Assembly: GCA_023229135.1 (NCBI GenBank)
Contig: JALNZT010000009.1
Span: forward strand, 1 to 64,000
DNA length: 64,000 bases
Reading direction: 5' to 3'
DNA from: Bacteroidales bacterium
GTDB taxonomy: Bacteria > Bacteroidota > Bacteroidia > Bacteroidales > F082
Made by a program: the position numbers and the translations under genes
Shown: one piece after another, positions 51,826-60,674 of the stretch
How the letters are laid out: each line of letters opens with the position of its first letter
Numbering within the stretch: the first letter of the stretch is position 1
The notes under the pieces: model-generated
What the model was told of the DNA's origin: nothing
Database searches by the model: none
What the model saw: the letters and a program-made list of their open reading frames with translations, nothing else

Positions 51826-53016
51826 ATGGATGAAAAACAGCTTCCTAAGCGAAAAATACTTTATATAGGTGGCTATCAGAAATTTATTGAAAAATTTGCT
51901 GAGCATCCACAACTGTTTGAAATAGTTCACGTTGAAAATGGCCTAAAAGCCATTGGTCTACTCAAAAACGACACCAGCATAGAAGCTATTTTATGTGAGT
52001 ATTTTTTACCGGGTATGAATGGTATCGAAATTGCCAAAATGATACATCAGGAGCAATTTCACTCAAAAACACCCATCATTTTACTTTCGCCGGAAAAGGC
52101 TGATAAACAAAGAGAAAAAGCCTTCAAATCTAATGTAAACGACTATTACGAAGGTGATTTTGATATAGAAAATATTGCTAACCGCATCTATTATCTACGT
52201 ATTTACCTCAATTATTTTACGCCTGAAAATTCGCAGGATCCACAAAAAAAAGAATACCGTATCCCTTGGGACAAAAGACTTTTTGATATCATTGTATCCT
52301 TTTTTGCACTGCTTTTTTTGTCGCCAATTTTAATTCTGGTAGCAGCAGCCATCTGGCTTGAATCTAAAGGCAAGGTCTTTTATACCAGTAAAAGAGTTGG
52401 TACAGGTTACAAAATATTTGATTTCTACAAGCTAAGGTCTATGCGAATAGGAGCTGATGCAGCCCTCAAAGACCTCAAACACCTGAATCAATATGATCTT
52501 GATGCTCCAAAAGATGCCATCAATCCTGAGGATTGCCCCCGATGCAGCGCATTGCCTGAAGGTGAATTCTGCTCTGAAATGCTTTATGCTGAAGGCAAAA
52601 AGATCTGCGAGTATTGGTACTTTGAGAATAGAAAGCAAAAAGCAGCCAGCACCTTTATAAAAATTAAGGACGATCCCAGAATAACTAAGGTAGGCAAGCT
52701 TATCCGAAACACAAGCATCGATGAGTTACCACAGTTAGTGAATGTACTAAAAGGTGATATGTCGATTGTTGGAAACAGGCCTTTACCTCTTTATGAAGCA
52801 GAGATGTTAACATCTGATGACTGGAGTGAGCGTTTTATGGGACCGGCAGGAATTACCGGCTTGTGGCAGGTTGAGAAACGTGGAAAGAAAGGCCAAATGT
52901 CCGAAGAAGAACGTAAAGCTCTTGATAATCAGTACGCAAGGACTTATTCGTTTTGGGGAGATATAAAACTAATTTTAAAAACTATACCCGCATTATTTCA
53001 AAAAGAAAATGTTTAA
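51826..53016 (+). CDS. degenerate receiver domain fused to phosphoglycosyl transferase
   Basis: Protein of 396 residues. Residues about 9-125 have a receiver-like outline, but the acid pair is missing (ILYIGG), the phospho-Asp position is Glu58 in CEYFLPGMNG and the active Lys region reads NDYYEGDF. After a linker, a transmembrane helix (LFDIIVSFFALLFLSPILIL, about 153-172) leads into the WcaJ/PglC-type transferase: KRVG, FYKLRSM, DPRITKVGKLIRNTSIDELP, GDMSIVGNRPLP and GITGLWQV. An insert with four Cys (C237, C240, C249, C261) interrupts the catalytic domain. The enzyme would transfer a sugar-1-phosphate onto undecaprenyl phosphate. The fused pseudo-receiver is unusual. Confidence 0.88.
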   Translation: MDEKQLPKRKILYIGGYQKFIEKFAEHPQLFEIVHVENGLKAIGLLKNDTSIEAILCEYFLPGMNGIEIAKMIHQEQFHSKTPIILLSPEKADKQREKAFKSNVNDYYEGDFDIENIANRIYYLRIYLNYFTPENSQDPQKKEYRIPWDKRLFDIIVSFFALLFLSPILILVAAAIWLESKGKVFYTSKRVGTGYKIFDFYKLRSMRIGADAALKDLKHLNQYDLDAPKDAINPEDCPRCSALPEGEFCSEMLYAEGKKICEYWYFENRKQKAASTFIKIKDDPRITKVGKLIRNTSIDELPQLVNVLKGDMSIVGNRPLPLYEAEMLTSDDWSERFMGPAGITGLWQVEKRGKKGQMSEEERKALDNQYARTYSFWGDIKLILKTIPALFQKENV

Positions 53017-53148
53017 CCAATTAATTTTGTTAATAACTATTGTAAAACTAAATTATCTTTCATCGTTGCTTTTACTCTAAAAGTTAGTAAATTGCACGGT
53101 TTACAGGCGTTTAAATGAGCATAAGAATATAAGTGACAGATATAAAAT

Positions 53149-53910
53149 ATGAAACAACTATCTTTACTATTAATATTATGGGCGTTATTTTTCGGAAAAA
53201 TATCGCAGGGACAAATCAGATCAGATGATGAGTCGAAGCTTTTCAATCCGCTTACTGATGACATTACCAAGCGATTACCATCTCTGCGAGTGCTTATTGA
53301 TTCCGCAGTAGCTAATGCACCCAGTGTACGTTACGAAGAGCTTAAAGCCGACTTTTATTATTACGAACAGAAATCTGAAGAGCGCTATTGGTTAGAGCAT
53401 TTTAGCTTTAACCTCGATTGGAACTGGGGCAAATGGAACTTCAGAGACCGCGATGAGCTGACCCGAATCGACAGGTATTATTTAAGTGAATCGTTCAGAG
53501 ATAATTTTGCAGTAGGTTTTTATATACGTTTTCCATTCGCAACACTTATTGACCGTAAAAACCGGATTAACAAACAGAAAAAATGGATTGAACTCTCGTT
53601 GGTTCAGCGCGAAATCAACAGAAAATATGTTCAGGGCGAAGTTATTGATGCCTATAATATGATGATACAATGGCAAAATTACATCCGTATCTATAACGAC
53701 TACCAGAAGTTCACCCAAATACAGATGCATATGGCTCAAAATCAATTCTTAAATGGAGAGATTACAACAGCTGAATATACACGTCTGAAAGAAATTCAAA
53801 CTAGGGGCGCTGTCGAATATCAGCAGGCTATTGCCGAGTTTAGTAAGAATTATCAACTGCTTGAGATTCTTACTGATATTAATTTCAACCTAATTAATAT
53901 ACTAAGATAG
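53149..53910 (+). CDS. TolC-like outer membrane protein, half-length
   Basis: Exported protein of 253 residues. Signal peptide about residues 1-20 (LLLILWALFFGKISQG). SLRVLIDSAVANAPSVRYEE and a later helix (YVQGEVIDAYNMMIQWQNYI) correspond to TolC family helix elements, but the whole is about half the usual length; the C-terminal part (QFLNGEITTAEYTRLKEIQT) is the second TolC motif. It might form a shorter export component together with the Wzz-like protein 7 bases downstream. No Wza homologue is found in the visible part. Confidence 0.75.
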   Translation: MKQLSLLLILWALFFGKISQGQIRSDDESKLFNPLTDDITKRLPSLRVLIDSAVANAPSVRYEELKADFYYYEQKSEERYWLEHFSFNLDWNWGKWNFRDRDELTRIDRYYLSESFRDNFAVGFYIRFPFATLIDRKNRINKQKKWIELSLVQREINRKYVQGEVIDAYNMMIQWQNYIRIYNDYQKFTQIQMHMAQNQFLNGEITTAEYTRLKEIQTRGAVEYQQAIAEFSKNYQLLEILTDINFNLINILR

Positions 53911-53916
53911 TTTAAC

Positions 53917-56727
53917 ATGGATATAGCACAATTTTTACGCGTTTTCAAGAAAAACCTCCTGCTCCTGATAGCAATCCCACTGTTGCTTGCCTTAGTTGTA
54001 TTCTATTTTACACGTAACCAAAGCAAGGTTTACGAATCTGAAGCAATCATATATACTGGTATTACAACAGGATACTCTATCGAATCAACTGCTCAAAGAC
54101 CGACCGACTTCTTTAGCACCAGTGCGCAGTTTGATAATCTTATCAACATCATTAAGTCACGCCAAACTATCGTGGAATCAGCTATTATGCTGCTGGCACA
54201 AAACCTTTCGCTTGAAGGCTTCAATGCCCAATACATCTCCAAAGAAAACTACAATAGGCTACAGCAGATAGTGCCCAAAAAGGTGAAAGATATGGTAGTG
54301 AAATACGGTAAAGCCGGTATTGAACGTCAAAAAGAGGAGCAAATAAAGAACCTGGAGAAAGAAATTAGAAACCTGGAAAAAGAGATCAGCAAAAAGAAAA
54401 CACGCGCCAATAATCAACTGAATGGGAATAACGAAACAGCTAGTGGTCGATCACTTCTGGGTATCGACAAAAGAAATACTGTTTCAGCTGAAAGTCCGAC
54501 TAATCAGTCATCTACAAAAACCCATATTGTTCAGCCCAACGAAACTTTGCTTTCTATTTCACAGAAATATGGTGTTAGTCTGAGTAAGCTGCGCGAGTTA
54601 AATAATTTTAACCAGGCAAGGCTTTCCGTTGGACAAGAAATAATTATTTCAGGCTCAGAATGGGGAAATCAGGGCTACGGATACAACGAGAAAGTTGTCA
54701 ATCTTTACGAGGAGGACGAGGTATTACAAGATATTGTAAGCTTGCCCGCCGAAAAAAATCCAGATGTAACAGCCGCTCAAAACAACTTTGATCTCATAAA
54801 TCAAGCCTATAATGATATGGATGGTTTCATTACTATTGAAAAAGATCCAATTATTCCGCTTAGCGTGCTTGAAGATGATTTTTTCAAGACCATTCAAAAT
54901 TTCACAAACTATTACAACTCAAGTGATACGAATTTTATTTATGAGTTACTTCACTATGATCAACATCCACACTACAGCATAGCCAGCATTCAGCAGCTGC
55001 AAATATACCGAATCAATAATAGCGACCTTGTCCGCTTGATATACACCTCAGACGATCCGGGGATTTGCCAGCAAACGCTCAAGATTATCGCGCAAACCTT
55101 TGTCAAAAACTATAAAGCACTTAAAGAAAACCAGACAGACCTGGTTGTGGCTTATTTTAAGCGTCAGGTTGACTCAGCCGATCAACAGCTGCAAGCTGCT
55201 GAGGACAGACTGCTGAAATTCAACAAGAAGAACAACATCATCAACTACGCCGAGCAAACGAAATATATTGCGGCTCAAAAAGAAGACCTGGATTTATATT
55301 ATCAAAATGAGCAAGTTAGAATGGCTCAGGCGTCGGCATCGCTGCGCGAGTTGGAAACAAAACTTACCCGCCGCGATAGCATCTACCTGAAAAGTGATAT
55401 GATTAATCAGAAAAGGAAGCAGTTTGCTGATATTTCAGAGAAGATACTAATAAACGAAATTGCTGAAGACTACAACCAATTGATTAGCGATGAAATTGGC
55501 CGACTGCGTAAAGAATCTGACAGGCTTCGTGACGAGATTAAACTCTATGTCGATCAATTGTATCTATACAGTCATTCTACCCAAGGCGTCCCCATCTCTT
55601 CACTTCTAGAGGAATGGCTAAAGAATGCCTTGATTTATGAAGAAGCAAAAGCTAGTTTGGTGGTGCTTTCACGTCGTAAGATGGATTTTGTAAGGACCTA
55701 TCAACGTTTTGCTCCGCTTGGCGCTATGCTAAAGCGCATTGAACGCGAAATTACGGTGGCCGAACAGTCATACCATGAATTATTGCGTAGCCTCAACCTT
55801 GCCAAAATGAGGCAGCAAAACTTGAAAATGGCAACGAATATCCGTATTGTTGACCCACCATACTTCCCGCTCAATGCAAGGGCTTCCAAAGCAAAATATC
55901 TTGTTGTGGCAGCTTTCCTAATCGGATTTTTTATGGTGGCATTTATCATCCTTATCCTGGAATACTTTGACGCCTCATTGCGAAATCCAGAAAGAGTGGC
56001 AGAAAATGTTAAGCTGAAACTGGCTGGTGCCTATCCTTATGTAGGTTCCAATATTCAGATGAAAAATATGGTTAGAATCAGCAACAGGCTTATAGAAATG
56101 ATTATCCAAAACCTGAAACTGCAACTAACCCACAATGCTGTATATCCTGCTCAAAAACCTTATTTTATACTCTTTTTTAGCACACAGGATAATACCGGAA
56201 AAACGTTTTTATCACATAAAATCGCCAATAAGCTGCGCACTTATGGCGAAAAGGTGATGATACTGAATTACAGTAGTGACAACCAGCTAGCGACAGACGA
56301 TGGAGATTTCAACATGGATTATCCTTATAGTATCAAGGATAGCTTTGTTAAGGCTTCGAGTCTGAAAGACCTTATTGACAGGAATATTCTACGTCGCGAG
56401 AACTATACTTACGACTATATTTTCCTTGAAATTCCATCCATCATATATAATGACTATCCATTGGAATTGATGCATGACATTGATGCCTCTATTATGGTTC
56501 TTAAAGGAAACAATAAGTGGAATAAAGCTGATAAGAGCGCTTTGGAAATGCTCGAAAGTGTACTACGAGAGAAACCAATGGTGGTGCTTAATGAAGCCGA
56601 AGATTATGCGGTTGAAGAGCTTATTTCGGGTATAAAAGTGAAGAAAACTTCAGCTTTTCAGAAGAACTTTAAAAAAGTAATCGCTTTCCCATCACGAATC
56701 AGGGTAGTACCGGCCGAAGAAAATTAA
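53917..56727 (+). CDS. Wzz/BY-kinase-like polysaccharide co-polymerase with LysM insert and degenerate kinase domain
   Basis: Protein of 936 residues. Transmembrane helices near residues 13-31 and 660-682 bracket a large periplasmic region with long coiled coils, as in GumC/Wzc. Inside, residues 202-246 form a LysM domain (HIVQPNETLLSISQKYGVSL, RLSVGQEIIISG), so it can contact peptidoglycan. The C-terminal cytoplasmic domain (about 745-920) follows the BY-kinase plan, but Walker A is reduced to STQDNTGKT, the Walker A' Asp is lost (VMILNYSSD) and Walker B Asp is Glu (YIFLEIPSI). No Tyr-rich tail is present. It looks like a non-catalytic regulator of chain length and export. Confidence 0.85.
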   Translation: MDIAQFLRVFKKNLLLLIAIPLLLALVVFYFTRNQSKVYESEAIIYTGITTGYSIESTAQRPTDFFSTSAQFDNLINIIKSRQTIVESAIMLLAQNLSLEGFNAQYISKENYNRLQQIVPKKVKDMVVKYGKAGIERQKEEQIKNLEKEIRNLEKEISKKKTRANNQLNGNNETASGRSLLGIDKRNTVSAESPTNQSSTKTHIVQPNETLLSISQKYGVSLSKLRELNNFNQARLSVGQEIIISGSEWGNQGYGYNEKVVNLYEEDEVLQDIVSLPAEKNPDVTAAQNNFDLINQAYNDMDGFITIEKDPIIPLSVLEDDFFKTIQNFTNYYNSSDTNFIYELLHYDQHPHYSIASIQQLQIYRINNSDLVRLIYTSDDPGICQQTLKIIAQTFVKNYKALKENQTDLVVAYFKRQVDSADQQLQAAEDRLLKFNKKNNIINYAEQTKYIAAQKEDLDLYYQNEQVRMAQASASLRELETKLTRRDSIYLKSDMINQKRKQFADISEKILINEIAEDYNQLISDEIGRLRKESDRLRDEIKLYVDQLYLYSHSTQGVPISSLLEEWLKNALIYEEAKASLVVLSRRKMDFVRTYQRFAPLGAMLKRIEREITVAEQSYHELLRSLNLAKMRQQNLKMATNIRIVDPPYFPLNARASKAKYLVVAAFLIGFFMVAFIILILEYFDASLRNPERVAENVKLKLAGAYPYVGSNIQMKNMVRISNRLIEMIIQNLKLQLTHNAVYPAQKPYFILFFSTQDNTGKTFLSHKIANKLRTYGEKVMILNYSSDNQLATDDGDFNMDYPYSIKDSFVKASSLKDLIDRNILRRENYTYDYIFLEIPSIIYNDYPLELMHDIDASIMVLKGNNKWNKADKSALEMLESVLREKPMVVLNEAEDYAVEELISGIKVKKTSAFQKNFKKVIAFPSRIRVVPAEEN

Positions 56728-56736
56728 TGCACAATA

Positions 56737-58161
56737 ATGAGTTCTATAAGGCAAATAGTCACCAGCAATAACTTCTTGTCGCTGGCCAACAATGGTCTTG
56801 TTGCCGTGTTTGCCTTTCTTAGTTTTGTGATGCTTGTGCGGATGGTTCCACAAGAATCTTTTGGAGAATGGGTGCTGTTTATTACTGCTTCGAACTTCAT
56901 TGACATGCTCAGATTTGGCATCACACGAACAGCATTAGTGCGTTTTTTGTCAGGAGCTGATGAGCAATATGAGAAAGGTCTGATGGGAGCTAATAACCTG
57001 ATAAACCTTATTACCACTACCCTACTCGCCTTGCTGATTATTCTTATATACAGCCTTTCAGGTTCCGCGCTAAAAAATTCGGGTTTTGATATGTTTTTTA
57101 TGTGGTACCCACTTTTAAGCTTTCTCACATTGCCATTTAACAACGCTCAATCCATTCTTCAAGCCAAATTGAAATTCGATAAAATGCTTTGGCTCAGACT
57201 GATTAACGTTGGAGGATTTATGCTTTTTTTGATGGCAAATATTTTTCTGAACTACGGTATTGAAATTATTTTAATGGCCTACCTGATCACCAATTTTATA
57301 AGTTCAATTGTTGCCAGTCTTTTCAATTGGGATGGAATTAGATACCTATTTAAAGCTTCAAAAAAAACTATTTATACCATACTTGATTTCGGGAAATATA
57401 CCACAGGGACACTGATTGGAAGTAACTTACTGAAAAGCTCAGACACTTTTATTATTGGTCTTAGTCCATTTTTAGGTACACTTGGTGTGGCTTTGTACAG
57501 CATCCCTTTAAAACTGACCGAAATAATTGAAATACCACTCAGAAGCTTCGCCGCAACGGCTTTCCCTGAACTTTCCAAAGCCAGTATCGAGAATAATAAA
57601 GAGAAAGTAAGAAGTGTCTTCTATGCCAATGCAGGAGGAATGACCTACCTGATGATACCTTTAATGGCTTTCAGCTTTATTTTTGCCAAAGAAATTGTCT
57701 TTATTTTAGGAGGTAGTGATTACCTTATTACTGCAAATATTTTCAAGATATTTTGCGTTTACGGTCTTTTGCTGCCTATCGACAGATTTATTGGAGTGGC
57801 ACTTGACAGCGTAAACAGACCAAAAGATAATTTTATTAAAGTTATCTATATGGCTTCCGCTAATATTGTTGGTGACTTGTTTGTGGTTTTTGGGATAGCC
57901 TCACTGTTTTTAGGATTTTCGTTTGGTGTACTGCTTCTCAACGGATTGTCACCTTCTACTGCTTATAATTTGGCGCATGGATTTTCATTAATTAAAACCC
58001 TTGAATGGGTTGCTATTATTACAATTATGTTTACTGTAATTGGTATTTTGGTGGGGTTTTATTACCTCAACAAAGTGCTAAGTATCAGATTCAGGGATAT
58101 CTTTATCGTTGGCTATAGCAAAGGTTTGCTAAGTATAAAAGCACTTTTACATTCAAAATAA
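56737..58161 (+). CDS. polysaccharide flippase (Wzx-like)
   Basis: Protein of 474 residues with about 12-14 helices and the Wzx/MOP profile. N-terminus: FLSLANNGLVAVFAFLSFVM, then RMVPQESFGEWVLFITASNF. GTLIGSNLLKSSDTFIIGLS matches the central Wzx region. It should move lipid-linked repeat units to the periplasmic face. Nine bases after the Wzz-like gene. Likely in the same operon. Confidence 0.88.
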   Translation: MSSIRQIVTSNNFLSLANNGLVAVFAFLSFVMLVRMVPQESFGEWVLFITASNFIDMLRFGITRTALVRFLSGADEQYEKGLMGANNLINLITTTLLALLIILIYSLSGSALKNSGFDMFFMWYPLLSFLTLPFNNAQSILQAKLKFDKMLWLRLINVGGFMLFLMANIFLNYGIEIILMAYLITNFISSIVASLFNWDGIRYLFKASKKTIYTILDFGKYTTGTLIGSNLLKSSDTFIIGLSPFLGTLGVALYSIPLKLTEIIEIPLRSFAATAFPELSKASIENNKEKVRSVFYANAGGMTYLMIPLMAFSFIFAKEIVFILGGSDYLITANIFKIFCVYGLLLPIDRFIGVALDSVNRPKDNFIKVIYMASANIVGDLFVVFGIASLFLGFSFGVLLLNGLSPSTAYNLAHGFSLIKTLEWVAIITIMFTVIGILVGFYYLNKVLSIRFRDIFIVGYSKGLLSIKALLHSK

Positions 58162-58190
58162 TTTAAAATAGTGTACTTTTAAGGTCTAAT

Positions 58191-59684
58191 ATGTTTTCAT
58201 TTTTAAAAGATAAAATAGGTTCCGATAAATTGCATCATCCACTGGTGATTGCCTCGCTGATCATTATTACCATCGGATTGGGGATAGTTATCGCCCGCGG
58301 TGGAATAATGATTGCGCTTGCCTTACTTATTCTTTTTCCTGTTATTGTTTATTTAAACAGATTTTTAAATTACCCAACAGTTGGAATTTTTACGATAATT
58401 GTATTTGGATTTATTGCTATCGGACTCACACGCTATATCCGCAATATTCCGCTAGGGCTTTCTGTTGACGGATTTTTAGTCATTACCTATGTGGCTGTGT
58501 TTTTCCGACATTTTAATGAAGGAATAAAGTGGTCACAGCTCAACCGCGATTTGGTTTATCTCAGTATTATTTGGTTTGCCTTTTCTGTTCTACAGCTTGC
58601 TAATCCAGAAGCCCTTAGCAGAACAGCCTGGTTCTATGCCATGCGTGGTATTTCGTTGTATATGTTACTGCTAATACCATTAGCACTGCTGCTTTTCAAA
58701 CGGTTAAAATACCTGCATGCCTTCCTGTATATATGGGGGATATTTTCTATTCTTGGCACACTTAAAGGCTTGCAACAGCTTTATTTTGGCCCTGATGCCG
58801 CCGAGCAATTCTGGTTAGATACAGTTGGAGCGGTAACGCATATACTTTTTGGTGAACTACGTGTTTTCTCGTTTTTTAGTGATGCTGGTCAGTTTGGTGC
58901 TGCGCAAGGAGCTGCTGGAGTAGTAGGTCTTTTGGTTGCCCTGAATATTAAAGGCAGAGCCAATAAAGTTTTTTTCATCATCATGGGTGTGATGGGTCTG
59001 TGGGGCATGATGATTTCAGGAACTCGCGGTGCCATTATTGTCCCAATGGTTGGAGGAATAACCTACATCCTTCACCGTAAAAATTTTAGAACCATCCTTG
59101 TCGGCAGTTTAATTCTTTCAGTGGTTTATGCATTTTTTGCCTACACTTATATTGGAAATGGTAACGCTCAGATTCGACGTATGCGCACAGCTTTTCGCCC
59201 AGAGGAGGATGAATCTTACTTGGTAAGGCTTGAAAACAGGGAACTTATTGCTTCATATCTTACCTCAAGGCCCTTTGGTGGAGGTATAGGAAGTGCTGGC
59301 GACTGGGGTAAACGTTTTTCGCCGCAGGGCTTTTTAGCTCAGATCGCAACAGACAGCTGGTATGTACAAATTTGGGCCGAGCAGGGTATTGTTGGACTTG
59401 TATTACACTTGTTTATCCTTGCTTACATCTTTTTAAAAGGATCCTACTTAATAATGTTTAGAATGAAAGAACCCGAGCTGCGTGGAATAATGAGTGCCCT
59501 CATGGCAGGTTTTACTGGAATCATGGGGGCGAGTTACGGAAATGGTGTTTTAGGCCAGATGCCAACAGGTATTCTGATCTATATCAGCTGGGCCTTCATT
59601 TTTATGAGCCAACAACTTGAACGCGAATATACACATCTGCTCAGTATTGGGAAATCGCCCTGGTCCTATAAGAATTATAGCTGA
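58191..59684 (+). CDS. O-antigen ligase/polymerase family protein (Wzy/WaaL-like)
   Basis: Integral membrane protein of 497 residues with about 12 helices. The large periplasmic loop contains SRPFGGGIGSAGDWG, typical of the Wzy_C/O-antigen ligase family (PF04932), and SGTRGAIIVPMVGG precedes it. In this operon it most likely polymerises repeat units, though ligation to another acceptor is possible. 29 bases after the flippase gene. Confidence 0.85.
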   Translation: MFSFLKDKIGSDKLHHPLVIASLIIITIGLGIVIARGGIMIALALLILFPVIVYLNRFLNYPTVGIFTIIVFGFIAIGLTRYIRNIPLGLSVDGFLVITYVAVFFRHFNEGIKWSQLNRDLVYLSIIWFAFSVLQLANPEALSRTAWFYAMRGISLYMLLLIPLALLLFKRLKYLHAFLYIWGIFSILGTLKGLQQLYFGPDAAEQFWLDTVGAVTHILFGELRVFSFFSDAGQFGAAQGAAGVVGLLVALNIKGRANKVFFIIMGVMGLWGMMISGTRGAIIVPMVGGITYILHRKNFRTILVGSLILSVVYAFFAYTYIGNGNAQIRRMRTAFRPEEDESYLVRLENRELIASYLTSRPFGGGIGSAGDWGKRFSPQGFLAQIATDSWYVQIWAEQGIVGLVLHLFILAYIFLKGSYLIMFRMKEPELRGIMSALMAGFTGIMGASYGNGVLGQMPTGILIYISWAFIFMSQQLEREYTHLLSIGKSPWSYKNYS

Positions 59685-59741
59685 AAAGTTTGACATTTCA
59701 AGCATTTTTGGTATTTTCGGTCTTTATTTGAAATCGCTTAT

Positions 59742-60674
59742 ATGGATAAAACCACCATCAAGACGCTGAACCTGCCTCTTGTTTCTATCATAACTGTAAA
59801 CTACAATCAATCTGGTGTTACACTGGAATTTTTGGCCTCAATGCAAGCCTGTACCTACCCCAATTACGAAATTTTTGTGGTTGACAATGCTTCTCCAAAA
59901 GACAATCCCGACATTATAAAGAAAAATTTTCCAGCCGTACATCTTATAAAAACTGCTGTAAACTTAGGGTTTGCGGGAGGTAACAATGTAGCGGTAGATC
60001 AAGCCAAAGGAAAATATTTGCTCTTTATCAACAATGATACTGAGGTTGAGCCGGGATTTTTGGAACCATTGGTAGAGCTTCTGGAAAACAATCCAGACAT
60101 TGGAATGGTAAGTCCAAAAATTCACTACTTCCATACGCCAAACACCTTTCAATATGCCGGATTTTCACCCATCCATCCAATAACTATCAGGAACTACGCC
60201 CTTGGCTTTGGTGAGAAAGATACCGGTCAATACAATCATACCATCCAAACGGGATCCATTTTTGGCGCAGCGATGTTGGTCCCAATGAAAGTTATCAAAG
60301 AAGTTGGTAAAATGTCTGAGATATTTTTTCTTTATTACGAAGAGCACGACTGGGCTGCTCGCATTGAAAAAGCCGGATATAAAGTATTTTTTGACGGCAG
60401 ATCCTTGGTGAAACATAAGGAATCAATTTCGACTATAAAAGACAGTCCTTTTCAGATATATTATATCAACAGGGGGCGGATATTATTTGCCCGAAGAAAC
60501 AATAAAGGTTTTGTTAAACTACTGAGCATGTTATTTTTATACGGTATTAGCTTACCAAAAATTTCATTTAAGTATCTATTAAAAGGCCGTTCTGATCTTG
60601 CTGCCGCCACACTCAAATCGGCCTGGTGGAACATGACTAATCCTTCAGAAATAAATAAACAAACAAATGAATAG
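59742..60674 (+). CDS. family 2 glycosyltransferase, soluble, cassette 1 member A
   Basis: GT-A glycosyltransferase of 310 residues (rhamnosyltransferase-like). SIITVNYNQ, VVDNASPKDN, NLGFAGGNN, FINNDTEVEPGFLEPLV (metal-binding NND), YYEEHDWAARIEKAGY and VKHKESIS. The C-terminal part (FVKLLSMLFLYGISLPKISF) is amphipathic, so peripheral membrane binding is likely. It overlaps the next gene by 8 bases. Close paralogue of the gene at 61914. Confidence 0.9.
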   Translation: MDKTTIKTLNLPLVSIITVNYNQSGVTLEFLASMQACTYPNYEIFVVDNASPKDNPDIIKKNFPAVHLIKTAVNLGFAGGNNVAVDQAKGKYLLFINNDTEVEPGFLEPLVELLENNPDIGMVSPKIHYFHTPNTFQYAGFSPIHPITIRNYALGFGEKDTGQYNHTIQTGSIFGAAMLVPMKVIKEVGKMSEIFFLYYEEHDWAARIEKAGYKVFFDGRSLVKHKESISTIKDSPFQIYYINRGRILFARRNNKGFVKLLSMLFLYGISLPKISFKYLLKGRSDLAAATLKSAWWNMTNPSEINKQTNE

